DNA of 64,000 nucleotides from RCC1774 sp050330855 (GTDB lineage Bacteria; Cyanobacteriota; Cyanobacteriia; Thermosynechococcales; Thermosynechococcaceae), in contig JBHJNL010000138.1 in the NCBI GenBank assembly GCA_050330855.1, forward strand, positions 1 to 64,000, given 5' to 3'. Under the pieces are notes generated by a model. That model was not told where the DNA came from, did not search any database, and worked only from the letters and a program-made list of their open reading frames with translations. Positions 34,650 through 43,669 of the stretch are shown here, in pieces (positions within the stretch are counted from its first letter, which is position 1; the number at the start of each line of letters is the position of its first letter). The position numbers and the translations under genes were made by a program.

Positions 34650-34862
34650 ATGGCGGCGACAATCTGGGTTAATGAGCAACTCGACCCTAGTGGTATTCTC
34701 TATGCCTGTATTGCTTGCTGTGATCAGCAGCAGGCCCAAGACTGTCATGAATCGTTTTTGCAGAACCTGACGGACCTTCAAAAAGAAGAGGGCTGGATGG
34801 CGAGGTTGCGAACCGTCGCTTCATGGGACGAGGTTCCTGCGAGTGCGCTGAAGCTCAGTTAG
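34650..34862 (+). CDS. Small Cys-containing protein of unknown function
   Basis: A 70-aa acidic protein starting at ATG 34650, 8 bases after GGAGGG. It has CIACC and, nine residues later, DC, then the C-terminal WMARLRTVASWDEVPASALKL. The good ribosome-binding site and sensible composition suggest a real gene, but I recognise no family. It lies between psaC and a convergent dehydrogenase gene. Confidence 0.55.
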   Translation: MAATIWVNEQLDPSGILYACIACCDQQQAQDCHESFLQNLTDLQKEEGWMARLRTVASWDEVPASALKLS

Positions 34863-34920
34863 CTTTAGTGCAGAGTCAAAGCTTGATTCGAGGATAGACA
34901 GAAGCCAAAAACATGACTTC

Positions 34921-35949
34921 TCAAAGCATTTCACAAAGGCGTGAGGTGAGTTCCTGCGTACTGACCTTTCTCTCTTCGGCCTTGTTCGTGTACAAATCGG
35001 CTGTCCGGTAACCCTGCTCTAGAATTTGGTGCTGAACCTCAGTCAGCTTTGTCGCCGCCGTTGCCTCGCCCCAGGACTGGAGCATCATGGTGATGCTACT
35101 AATCATGCCCAGTGGATTGGCAATCCCTTTGCCAGCAATGTCTGGAGCCGTTCCGTGAATGGGTTCGTAGAGTCCTAGTCCCTGTTCATTGAAGCTAGCT
35201 GACCCTAGTAAGCCGATGGAACCTGCAATAGCACCTCCCAGATCGCTCAAAATATCGCCAAATAAGTTCCCTGCCAGAATCACGTCAAAGTCACGGGGTC
35301 GCATGACAAGCTGCATCGCTAGATTATCCACCAGCATTGGTTCTACCGTCACATCAGCAAAGTCTAGGGCCACTTCTGCGACCAATTGACGCCAGGGAAT
35401 CTGCGGAAGAGCATTTTCTTTATGGGCAACGGTGACATGTTTGCGTCGCCCTTGGGCCTTTTGGAGCGCCACCCTAGCAATACGTCGAATCTCTTGATCG
35501 CTATACTGCATGGTGTGATAGCCGTAGGAACCCTCTTCAACACGTCCTGAAGGGCCAAAGTAGAGGCCACTGGCTAGTTCTCGGACGAATAGAATATCGA
35601 CGTTTTCTAGTCGCTCTGCCTTGAGGGGGGATTTATGGAATAGAGCAGGATGCGATCGCACCGGACGCAGATTTACAAAAAAATCAAATCGCTGACGTAG
35701 CTCTAGCAAACCGCCCTGAGTGACGGCCCCAAAGATAATGCCGTCTGCCTCTTGGCAACGTTGAGCCGTGTCTTCAGGAAAAAATTGACCGAACTTTTTC
35801 TTTGCCGGTTGTCCGATCCAGCCATAGTCAATGTTGACCACGAAATTTTGCTGCTGAGCTAGGCATTGCAGAACGGCTAACCCGGCCTCTACCACCTCTG
35901 TACCGATGCCTTCACCTGGCAGTGCAATGACTTGATATGGTTTAACCAT
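34921..35949 (-). CDS. Isocitrate/isopropylmalate dehydrogenase-family enzyme (LeuB-like paralogue)
   Basis: A 342-aa NAD(P)-dependent beta-decarboxylating dehydrogenase. Landmarks: LPGEGIGTEV (N-terminal loop, with Glu in place of the usual Asp), FDFFVNLRPVR with substrate-binding arginines, SYGYHTMQYS, the K in TVAHKENALP, NLFGDILSDLGGAIAGSIGLL with metal-binding aspartates, and GTAPDIAGKGIANP. It is shorter and differs from standard cyanobacterial LeuB in the first 90 residues, so it may act on another malate- or tartrate-like acid. No leu genes are adjacent. Confidence 0.85.
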   Translation of the reverse strand: MVKPYQVIALPGEGIGTEVVEAGLAVLQCLAQQQNFVVNIDYGWIGQPAKKKFGQFFPEDTAQRCQEADGIIFGAVTQGGLLELRQRFDFFVNLRPVRSHPALFHKSPLKAERLENVDILFVRELASGLYFGPSGRVEEGSYGYHTMQYSDQEIRRIARVALQKAQGRRKHVTVAHKENALPQIPWRQLVAEVALDFADVTVEPMLVDNLAMQLVMRPRDFDVILAGNLFGDILSDLGGAIAGSIGLLGSASFNEQGLGLYEPIHGTAPDIAGKGIANPLGMISSITMMLQSWGEATAATKLTEVQHQILEQGYRTADLYTNKAEERKVSTQELTSRLCEML

Positions 35950-36048
35950 TGAGCAACACTATCCTCTCCCTGCCAGAGTACTATGCTGCTTGCTGTCATT
36001 AAAACGCAATCATACCTGAAATGATTCGCGATCTTTGGCTCAAAACAA

Positions 36049-36122
36049 TGGACACACCCCGACTCGAACGGGGGACCCCCACGATGTCAACGTGGTGCTC
36101 TAACCAACTGAGCTATGCGTCC
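36049..36122 (-). tRNA. trnV: tRNA-Val (GAC anticodon)
   Basis: On the minus strand a complete cloverleaf: acceptor GGACGCA pairs with TGTGTCC (one G-U), D-arm GCTC/GAGC, anticodon stem CCACG/CGTGG around the loop TTGACAT with anticodon GAC, and T-arm CCCCG TTCGAGT CGGGG. The discriminator is A; CCA is not encoded. Confidence 0.96.
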
Positions 36123-36207
36123 TTAGAAACTTAAGCTATCACAGGAGAAACCTGCGTGGCAATCAATTCGTCAGCTAAGATAGCGAGAGAGGGTGGCTTA
36201 ATACCTA

Positions 36208-36762
36208 GTGCTTAAACTTTCTCAAGGGGCTTTATCTGCAACTATCGTGATGCTGAGCGCCACGGGATGTATTCACTTAAAGCCTTTGAGTCAAAATCAG
36301 GTGTCATCCATTGCAGAGCCTTTAGCAAAGGTAGGTACACCTAGCGTTTGTCCGATTCCACCCAATGGCTATGAACAGATGCCGGGATATCAACCTGGGC
36401 AGGTGGATCCGGCAAAGGTCACCCAATCGATAGAAATGTTTTCTCCAGCTAGCTCATCCATTGGGCGCGGAGGATATGGCGGTACGTTTGATCCGATTGA
36501 ATTTTGTGGAATCGCAAAAAATGGCGTTGTTGAGGTAAAGCTGTTCACAAGTCGTGAACATATTCAAGAGCATCAGATCTCCTCAGATTCTCAGAAGTAC
36601 CTCATCGGTCAAGCCAAGGTGCAGAATGGCTTTTGGTTTATTACCTATAGTTTCAGGCAGGGCGGAGATCGAGCGCTTGTTGCTAGAGGTTATGACAAAA
36701 GTGGAAAGCTGATTGCAGATACCAATCCAGTCACACTACTGCGAATATACTCTCCCCGTTGA
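36208..36762 (+). CDS. Putative lipoprotein of unknown function
   Basis: A 184-aa protein from GTG 36208. The N-terminus is a lipoprotein signal: hydrophobic run then LSATGC at residues 16-21, with Cys21 as the lipid anchor. The mature part has two further cysteines and no recognised domain. Its end overlaps the convergent rbcR gene by 27 bases. Confidence 0.7.
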   Translation: MLKLSQGALSATIVMLSATGCIHLKPLSQNQVSSIAEPLAKVGTPSVCPIPPNGYEQMPGYQPGQVDPAKVTQSIEMFSPASSSIGRGGYGGTFDPIEFCGIAKNGVVEVKLFTSREHIQEHQISSDSQKYLIGQAKVQNGFWFITYSFRQGGDRALVARGYDKSGKLIADTNPVTLLRIYSPR

Positions 36763-37746
36763 CGGTTTATGGCTCACTTCAATTGCAGGTTTTTCAACCG
36801 GAGCGATTGCCGTCAGACGGGTGCTGATGCTAGAAAATTGTGGCAGAATCTCGTTCATGAAAGTCTTGGCAGCCTTAGAACGATAGCGGTTAGGGTTAAT
36901 GATTAATGACAGTACTCGCTTGACGATGACGCCTTCAATCGCGACCTGTTTAAAGAGGCCCAGATCAAGCTCTTTCTCGATGGCTGAGATCGAGACGAAA
37001 GCGGCTCCCAACCCTGACTGCACTGCATTTTTAATGGCTTCAATGGAATTGAGTTCCATTTCTAGCTTGAGACGACGAGGATCGATATCGCCGCGCACCA
37101 AAATTTGATCGATGACTTTGCGTATGGTCGATTGGGCATCTAAAGCGATGAAGTTCAGCTTATAGAGGTCTTCTCGATGTACGATCTCGCGTTGAGCGAA
37201 AGGATGAGACGTTGGCAAGATCAGGGCTAGCTCATCTTCTGCATAGGGAGAAACTTCTAGGGATTCCTGCAGCTCTGGCGGGACTTCGCCCCCGATAATG
37301 GCAAGGTCAACCTGCCCATTGACAACACTCCAGCAGGTCCGTCGCGTGGAGTGGACATGGAGCTGCACGGCCACGTCAGGATAGGCGCTGCGAAATAGGC
37401 CAATCAAGCGCGGCATTAAATAAGTGCCGGTGGTTTGACTCGCTCCAATAATCAGCGTCCCGCCTTGAAGATTTTGGAGATCATCAATGGCTCGACAGGT
37501 CTCTTGGCAGAGGGCTAAGACGCGATCGCCATAGTTCAGTAATAAATGGCCGGCTTCGGTGAGTTGGGCACGCCGCCCCCCCCGATCAAACAGCGGCACA
37601 TCGAGCTGACGCTCAAGATTCTGTACCTGCAGACTCACGGCAGGTTGAGAGACGTATAAACTGTCGGCAGCCCGCTTAAAACTCCCTTCGGCTGCGATCG
37701 CTTTGAGAATTCGGAGCTGATCGAGCGTAAATGGAAGGTCAGACAT
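36736..37746 (-). CDS. rbcR: LysR-type regulator RbcR (Ycf30)
   Basis: A 336-aa transcription factor. The N-terminal winged helix has FTLDQLRILKAIAAEGSFKR and AADSLYVSQPAVSLQVQNLE; the effector domain has GASQTTGTYLMPRLIGLFRS. The sequence is close to the conserved RbcR/Ycf30 of cyanobacteria and red-algal plastids, which regulates RuBisCO genes and responds to carbon metabolites. No rbc gene is in the window, so it acts at a distance. The last about 30 residues are variable. Confidence 0.93.
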   Translation of the reverse strand: MSDLPFTLDQLRILKAIAAEGSFKRAADSLYVSQPAVSLQVQNLERQLDVPLFDRGGRRAQLTEAGHLLLNYGDRVLALCQETCRAIDDLQNLQGGTLIIGASQTTGTYLMPRLIGLFRSAYPDVAVQLHVHSTRRTCWSVVNGQVDLAIIGGEVPPELQESLEVSPYAEDELALILPTSHPFAQREIVHREDLYKLNFIALDAQSTIRKVIDQILVRGDIDPRRLKLEMELNSIEAIKNAVQSGLGAAFVSISAIEKELDLGLFKQVAIEGVIVKRVLSLIINPNRYRSKAAKTFMNEILPQFSSISTRLTAIAPVEKPAIEVSHKPSTGRVYSQ

Positions 37747-37945
37747 AGTGAATTAAGACCTGACAAGCAACGATAAATCAAGCGCAATTGCGACGGGACG
37801 TATCGTGAGTCTAGTCGCATTGCAAGTGTACCTTGAGGCGATCACATCTGTCCTAATATGGGGATCGCCCCATTTCTACTGGTCACTAGCGGAGCACCCT
37901 ATTGAACTGAAGGACTGGCTCCGGCAGGTCTGATACCATTGCTTT

Positions 37946-39409
37946 TTACACGCGGACTTGACTGGCCCACTGCTTGGCCCAGTCTAAAATCTCAGCGACG
38001 CGTGCCTCGTTGGCGGCTTCGCAATACAGCCTCAGCACCGGTTCAGTACCGCTAAACCGCACCAGCAGCCAGCTTTGATCCGCTAGACGGAACTTACTGC
38101 CGTCACCCGTCCCCACATCTACGACAGACTGGCCCAAGATTTCTGTAAACGGCGCGGTTTGTAACTGCTCCTGTAGTTTTGCCTTGACGGCATCACTCGC
38201 CAAAGGGACATCAATGCGATCGTAGGCGCAGTCGTAGTTGGTCCGCACCTGTAGCCCTCGATAGAGAGCGCTTAAGTCTTGGCCTGACTGTGCCAGTAGC
38301 TCCAGGATATAGAGCGCCGAGAGCAGCCCGTCTCGTTCAGGAATATGATTGCCGTAGCCAATTCCACCGGATTCTTCACCCCCCAACAGCACAGGGTCTT
38401 GGGTTTCGAGCATTCGGTCTGCGATGTATTTGTAGCCAATCGATGTTTCATGAATGGGCAAGTCATGGAGCGCTGCCACCCGAGGAAAGAGATCTGAACC
38501 ACTAATCGTTTTGATCACCTCTCCCCGCATGCCGCGATGAGTCGCTAAGTGATCAATCAAGATGGGAATCAAAATTTGAGAACTCAGAAATTCGCCCTGG
38601 CCATCGACGGCGGCGATGCGATCGCCATCGCCATCAAAGACAATCCCCACTGCCACCCCTTGCTGTTCACGGGTTTTAAGGGTGTCAATGAGTTCTACAA
38701 GATACTTGGGCAAAGGCTCCGGTGCGCCGCCGCCGAAAAAGGGGTCGCGATCGCATCTCAGCTCTTGAATGGGAGCCGATACAATCTGACTGAGTCCACC
38801 CGCCGTGGCTCCATGCATCGGATCGACATATACCGTGAGCTTGCCATTTGCGATCGCTCCATTGATTAAATCCAGATCAACTTTGGATTTGAGCACTTCG
38901 CAGTACTCCGGCCAAGGGTCAAAGGTTTGAAGCTGACCCGGTGACGCACTCTCGGTGGCAGCCGTATCTAGCCGAGCCTGAACCGCTTGTGTAATGGCTG
39001 GCGGCACTGAACCGCCAAAGGCTCCCTTGATTTTGAGGCCAGAGTATTGACCGGGGTTATGACTGGCCGTTATGACTAGCGCCCCTAACGCCTGACGGTT
39101 CTTGACGACCCAGCTATAGGCTGGCGTCGGCGCGTAGGTGTTCGAGAGCAAAACATCAAACCCTGCCTGGGTCACGACCTCAGCGGTGAGTTGAGCAAAT
39201 TCTTCAGAGAGAAAGCGGCGGTCATACCCGACGACAATGAGATGGCTACCGGTTTCTTTGCCATAGGTCTCTAAAAGCACCTGGGCGGCAATGGGTGCAA
39301 CCCGCTTGAGGCGGTCAAAGGTGAAGTCTGCAGCAATCACGCCCCGCCACCCATCTGTCCCAAACTGGATAGGCTTTTGAGTCAATTGAGAGGTTGTCAG
39401 AGCAGGCAT
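37946..39409 (-). CDS. Phosphoglucomutase/phosphomannomutase family protein
   Basis: A 487-aa alpha-D-phosphohexomutase from ATG 39409. The four-domain landmarks are: GTDGWRGVIAADF near the start, the phosphoserine loop TASHNPGQYSGLK, the metal loop DGDGDRIAAVD, the sugar-binding GGEESGGIGY, and the C-terminal phosphate-binding RFSGTEPVLRLY. The family interconverts hexose 1- and 6-phosphates; the exact sugar is not decidable, though glucose is likely in glycogen metabolism. Confidence 0.92.
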   Translation of the reverse strand: MPALTTSQLTQKPIQFGTDGWRGVIAADFTFDRLKRVAPIAAQVLLETYGKETGSHLIVVGYDRRFLSEEFAQLTAEVVTQAGFDVLLSNTYAPTPAYSWVVKNRQALGALVITASHNPGQYSGLKIKGAFGGSVPPAITQAVQARLDTAATESASPGQLQTFDPWPEYCEVLKSKVDLDLINGAIANGKLTVYVDPMHGATAGGLSQIVSAPIQELRCDRDPFFGGGAPEPLPKYLVELIDTLKTREQQGVAVGIVFDGDGDRIAAVDGQGEFLSSQILIPILIDHLATHRGMRGEVIKTISGSDLFPRVAALHDLPIHETSIGYKYIADRMLETQDPVLLGGEESGGIGYGNHIPERDGLLSALYILELLAQSGQDLSALYRGLQVRTNYDCAYDRIDVPLASDAVKAKLQEQLQTAPFTEILGQSVVDVGTGDGSKFRLADQSWLLVRFSGTEPVLRLYCEAANEARVAEILDWAKQWASQVRV

Positions 39410-39629
39410 AGTCAAATCGCGATTGTGGCAACGTTTATATCGTACATGGTGTCTTCTTTCCTGCTAAGAAATTGGTCTATGATAAAAGCGCTTAATATTG
39501 CCGTTACAGATGGGGCTAAGGTCTACCACCTTCCTGTGCTGGGCAATGGATGCAGTTTTAAAAATGATGACCCACCCAGGTGTGGGCACAACGCAGTTGG
39601 AGAACAGTATTTTGCAACATCAAGACGCA

Positions 39630-40787
39630 ATGGAAGCCCATGGCGGCATCCTCATTAATCGCCTTGCCTCTGAAACTCAGCGGCAGTCGTTTTTAGAGCA
39701 AGCGAATCAACTTCCCAGTGTTCAGCTAGATGCCAGAGCAACCTCTGATCTAGAAATGATCGCCATCGGTGGCTTCAGTCCCCTCATTGGCTTTATGGGG
39801 CAAGAAGACTACGAACAGGCCGTGCACAAAATGCATTTAGCCAACGGTCTGCCCTGGTCGATTCCGGTCACGTTGTCCGTGAGTGAAGAAGTTGCCGCTC
39901 CCCTTGAAGTCGGTAGCCTGGTTAGACTCAACGATCCAGAGGGACAGTTTGTCGGTGTATTAGAGCTGAGCGAAAAATATACCTATGACAAGCAGCAAGA
40001 GGCCATCCAGGTTTATCGAACCGATGAAGAGAAGCATCCCGGCGTCAAGGTGGTCTATGACCAAGGGGCTGTCAATTTGGCCGGTCCAATTTGGCTACTC
40101 GAACGTCAGCCCCATCCCCTATTCCCCAGTTATCAAATTGATCCAGCACAGTCGCGATCGCTCTTTCGAGAAAAGGGATGGCGCACCATTGTGGGATTCC
40201 AAACCCGCAACCCCATTCATCGCGCCCACGAATATATTCAAAAGTGCGCCCTCGAAACGGTCGATGGTCTCTTCCTGCACCCTTTAGTGGGGGCCACCAA
40301 AAGTGATGATATCCCGGCCCATGTGCGGATGCGGTGTTATGAAATCATGATGGAGCACTATTTCCCGCAGGATCGAGTCACCCTCGCCATTAATCCGGCG
40401 GCGATGCGCTATGCCGGTCCCCGTGAGGCAATCTTCCATGCCCTTGTGCGGAAGAACTATGGCTGCACCCACTTTATTGTGGGTCGAGATCATGCTGGCG
40501 TCGGTGACTACTACGGTACCTACGATGCCCAATATATTTTCGACGAGTTTGATGCTGCGGCCTTGGGCATTACCCCAATGAAGTTCGAGCATGCCTTCTA
40601 CTGCAAGCGCACGGAGTCGATGGCGACCACCAAAACCAGCCCTAGCACTCCTGAAGAACGGGTTCATCTGTCGGGGACAAAGGTCCGTGAAATGCTGCGT
40701 CGCGGTGAGCTACCGCCGCCTCAGTTTTCTCGTCCTGAAGTTGCTGCTGCATTGGCAGAGGCCATGCAGGCGTCTGCAGCCAGTTAG
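39630..40787 (+). CDS. sat: Sulfate adenylyltransferase (ATP sulfurylase)
   Basis: Makes adenosine 5'-phosphosulfate from ATP and sulfate, the first step of sulfate assimilation. A homo-oligomeric type of 385 aa: QTRNPIHRAHEY is the HxxH motif, HPLVGATKSDDIP and GRDHAGVGDYYG bind ATP. I placed the start at ATG 39630 (MEAHGGILINRL), matching family N-termini; the frame is open 44 codons upstream but is not conserved-looking. A strong terminator follows. Confidence 0.95.
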   Translation: MEAHGGILINRLASETQRQSFLEQANQLPSVQLDARATSDLEMIAIGGFSPLIGFMGQEDYEQAVHKMHLANGLPWSIPVTLSVSEEVAAPLEVGSLVRLNDPEGQFVGVLELSEKYTYDKQQEAIQVYRTDEEKHPGVKVVYDQGAVNLAGPIWLLERQPHPLFPSYQIDPAQSRSLFREKGWRTIVGFQTRNPIHRAHEYIQKCALETVDGLFLHPLVGATKSDDIPAHVRMRCYEIMMEHYFPQDRVTLAINPAAMRYAGPREAIFHALVRKNYGCTHFIVGRDHAGVGDYYGTYDAQYIFDEFDAAALGITPMKFEHAFYCKRTESMATTKTSPSTPEERVHLSGTKVREMLRRGELPPPQFSRPEVAAALAEAMQASAAS

Positions 40788-40816
40788 GTTGAATGACATT
40801 AAATGAATAAATGAGG

Positions 40817-40851
40817 CCGGGATGAGACGGATTAAAGTTCGTCCCGGTTTT
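40817..40851 (+). terminator. Rho-independent terminator after sat
   Basis: CCGGGATGA (40817-40825) pairs with TCGTCCCGG (40839-40847, one G-U) and is followed by TTTT. It lies 30 bases after the sat stop and separates it from the next gene. Confidence 0.85.
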
Positions 40852-40936
40852 GCTTAGAAACGGCGATATAGTGAAGAAGTTGGCTGTTGGGCTCTTGTCG
40901 GCGGCTTCACTCGTTCGTGTTGTACAACGCTCCACC

Positions 40937-43129
40937 ATGTCCCTGACTCGCCGTGCCTTCCTGCAACAAACCAGTGTGATCCTTGCTGGGCTTGGCCTAG
41001 CTGAGGTGGGATGGCCCCGTCGATATCAAAGGGCTTTGGCTGAGCCGACATCTCGAAAGCTGGCGTTATTGGTGGGGATTAATCAGTACACCTCCGATGC
41101 TAAATTGAAAAATCTGAAGGGATGCCTCACGGATTTGGATCTGCATCGAGAGCTGTTGGTGCATCGGTTTGGCTTCAAGGCGGCTGATATCGTTGAACTC
41201 AGAAATAAAGATGCCACCGTTGAAAATATTGAAACGGCATTCCGTGAGCATCTGGTTCAGCAGGCTCGTCCCTACGATGTGGTGGTCTTTCACTTCAGTG
41301 GCTATGGTCGTCAAGTGCAGGTGAATCCCTCGCTGATGGATCGAGTCGATGTACTGCCCGATACACCCCTCAATGCCCTGATTCCCTTTGATGCAGTGCA
41401 AGCTGCCGAGCAGGTTAATGTGCTGCTGCTGCGAGATTTAAGTTTATTGTTGAAGTCGCTGCCCACCGATCAGATCGTCAGCATTCTTGATGCCGGTATC
41501 ACTCACCCTAATGCTGATGAGTTAGGACATCTTAGAGTTCGGTCTTTACCTGCTGTTGCCCTGACCGCAAATGCGCTGCGCGATCTCTCACTACAGGATG
41601 ATCTGATCCCACAGCTTTCGCCGGGAGAGCAGCTCAAGCAATGGGTACAAAGATCCCAGCAGCTCCCAGGTATTGTTCTGGCGGCCGGTAGCAACCAGCA
41701 AACGGCCGTAGAGGTGCAGTGGCACAACTACGCAGCGGGTTTATTTACAGCCGCGCTGACCCATGAACTATGGCAGGCCATGCCTGCCAAAACGCTGACG
41801 TTTCCGATGCATCGCACCGTTACAGATGTGGCTCAACCCATGGGGGATACGCAGGTGCCCCAGATTAAAATACCCCGTGGCAAATCGCTGTCGTTGTATT
41901 CATCCCCCGAAGGCCCCACCGCCGATGGTGTCGTCATCACTGAGAATGCGGCATGGTTGGGGGGGATTAGTCCCCACCGGCTCGAACAGTATCAGCCGCA
42001 AACCTACTTTCGGGTATTACCGCATGCTCTGGAGCCGGAAGCGGCTGGCCCCCAGTATGTGTCTCTCATCTCCCGGTCTGGTTTCACCGGCACGGTGACA
42101 TCAGACAAGCACAAGGGGCCGTTGCTCAATGGACAGACTCTGCAAGAGGCAGTGCGCGTTATTCCCACCAGCATTGAGTTAAGTGTGGCCTTGGGTAAAG
42201 CCCTAGATCGGGTTGAGCGGGTTGATGCCACCAGTGCTTTCTCTGACCTGGAACACATGAATCCAGTGACCACTAGCGATCAGCCTGCTGACTATTTGTT
42301 CACCAAAACAGCAACGCTGTCTACGCCCGTTGAGGGCGAAGCAGAGGTTATCGAAAAAACGGTGTCTAGCTATGGGCTATGTCTTTTGGGTGGCGCGATC
42401 TTGCCCGGAAGCTCTGGAGATCCTGGTGAGGCCATTAAAACGGCCGTTCGCCGTCTGCACCCGCTGCTCAAAAAAATGCTGGCTTTAAAATTATTAGAAC
42501 TGACGGTGAATGCGGCGGCTTCGCGAGTCGGTGCGATCGCAACCTTAGCCACTGTTTCTGATCCTGAGCGACCAGAAAGCCTTGTCTCGCAATATACCTG
42601 CCGCGCCCCCTGGAGCAAGCCGGGGCTCGTCAATTCAGCCCCCGATCAGCCTGTGGTGTCCCTCACTGAAGGCACTCATATCCAGTATCAAATCGGCAAC
42701 TATAGCGACTCTGACCTCTACTGGCTATTGTTGGGGGTCAACGGCACCCAGGCTATCGCCTGCTACCCAGAGGCGTCTCGGCCCGAAATTATTGCTGATC
42801 GGATTACCCCAGGTACGACGCTTACGGTGCCGCCGATGGATAATAAATGGAAGCTCCACGGCCCCAAGGGATTCTGTAGCACCTACGTGATTCTCAGTCG
42901 TCAGCCGCTCACTCAAACGATTGCGAAGCTGAAAGAACAGGTGGGGCAGGCGTCTCCGGGTGAGGTTAAGACCCTCTCTGAGTTACTAGAGATCACCCAT
43001 CTGCTGCTAGAGGAACTCAATGGCATGAGCGTCGAGGCAAGGCAGGTCGCAGAGATTGAAGACGATGCCGGGTGGGCCTTAGATATGGATCAGTTTGCGA
43101 CCTTCAAGTTTTTCCATCAAGTGGTCTGA
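40937..43129 (+). CDS. Caspase-fold (orthocaspase-like) protein with inactive site and DUF4384
   Basis: A 730-aa exported protein. ATG 40937 gives a twin-arginine signal (LTRRAFLQ, then a hydrophobic run). Residues 40-260 are a peptidase C14 p20 domain (KLALLVGINQY, GCLTDLDLH). Its catalytic positions are replaced: FHFSGYGR has Tyr123 where SGHG is expected, and SILDAGITH has Gly187 where the catalytic Cys normally sits. It is therefore a predicted pseudo-protease. A DUF4384 domain (about 550-660, IGNYSDSDLYWLLLGVNG) is near the C-terminus. Such proteins are numerous in cyanobacteria, where some lack the dyad. The stop overlaps the convergent 5-FTHF gene by 26 bases. Confidence 0.85.
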   Translation: MSLTRRAFLQQTSVILAGLGLAEVGWPRRYQRALAEPTSRKLALLVGINQYTSDAKLKNLKGCLTDLDLHRELLVHRFGFKAADIVELRNKDATVENIETAFREHLVQQARPYDVVVFHFSGYGRQVQVNPSLMDRVDVLPDTPLNALIPFDAVQAAEQVNVLLLRDLSLLLKSLPTDQIVSILDAGITHPNADELGHLRVRSLPAVALTANALRDLSLQDDLIPQLSPGEQLKQWVQRSQQLPGIVLAAGSNQQTAVEVQWHNYAAGLFTAALTHELWQAMPAKTLTFPMHRTVTDVAQPMGDTQVPQIKIPRGKSLSLYSSPEGPTADGVVITENAAWLGGISPHRLEQYQPQTYFRVLPHALEPEAAGPQYVSLISRSGFTGTVTSDKHKGPLLNGQTLQEAVRVIPTSIELSVALGKALDRVERVDATSAFSDLEHMNPVTTSDQPADYLFTKTATLSTPVEGEAEVIEKTVSSYGLCLLGGAILPGSSGDPGEAIKTAVRRLHPLLKKMLALKLLELTVNAAASRVGAIATLATVSDPERPESLVSQYTCRAPWSKPGLVNSAPDQPVVSLTEGTHIQYQIGNYSDSDLYWLLLGVNGTQAIACYPEASRPEIIADRITPGTTLTVPPMDNKWKLHGPKGFCSTYVILSRQPLTQTIAKLKEQVGQASPGEVKTLSELLEITHLLLEELNGMSVEARQVAEIEDDAGWALDMDQFATFKFFHQVV

Positions 43130-43667
43130 ACCCCAGATCTGTGCAAATTGCATTTAAGGGCTGGTCCCAAGGGTCAGTGGGCAACTCAATGAGATCGGCT
43201 TCGTTAAAAAGAATGCCAATGGTTTGCAGCGATCGCCACTGACTCAAGAGGCGATCGTAGTAGCCGCCACCATACCCCAATCGATACCCTTGTCTGTCAC
43301 AGGCGATGGCTGGCACCAAGACCAAATCGGCTTGGGCCGGTGAAAGGGTGGGAAGGGTCGCCTTCGGCTCGGTAATGCCGTACTGCCCCTGTTGGAGCTG
43401 TTGTGAATCTGCAGGATACCAGTGATGCCAGATCAGTTCTGACCCCGCACAGCGCGGCAAAACCCATTGATGCTGGCGATCAAAGAGCGGCTGTAGGGTT
43501 GGTTCTTGTCGAAAGCTCAGGTAAGCAAAAATGGTGTGGGCCTGCTCAAAGTAATCGCTGGTGCACAGGTGATGACAGATGCGATCGCTTTTCTGCTGCC
43601 AATCCGTTACAGACATTCCCTGGCGCTGCTGCAGAAGTTGACGCCGAAGCTGCTGTTTAGAGGGCAC
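43104..43667 (-). CDS. 5-formyltetrahydrofolate cyclo-ligase
   Basis: A 187-aa enzyme converting 5-formyl-THF to 5,10-methenyl-THF with ATP. Landmarks: RRQLLQQRQGMS at the start, PRCAGSELIWHHW in the middle, LVPAIACDRQGYRLGYGGGYYDRLL near the end, which forms the nucleotide and folate pocket. It follows the DUF3120 gene by 2 bases, so they form an operon. Confidence 0.93.
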   Translation of the reverse strand: MPSKQQLRRQLLQQRQGMSVTDWQQKSDRICHHLCTSDYFEQAHTIFAYLSFRQEPTLQPLFDRQHQWVLPRCAGSELIWHHWYPADSQQLQQGQYGITEPKATLPTLSPAQADLVLVPAIACDRQGYRLGYGGGYYDRLLSQWRSLQTIGILFNEADLIELPTDPWDQPLNAICTDLGFRPLDGKT

Positions 43668-43669
43668 CG

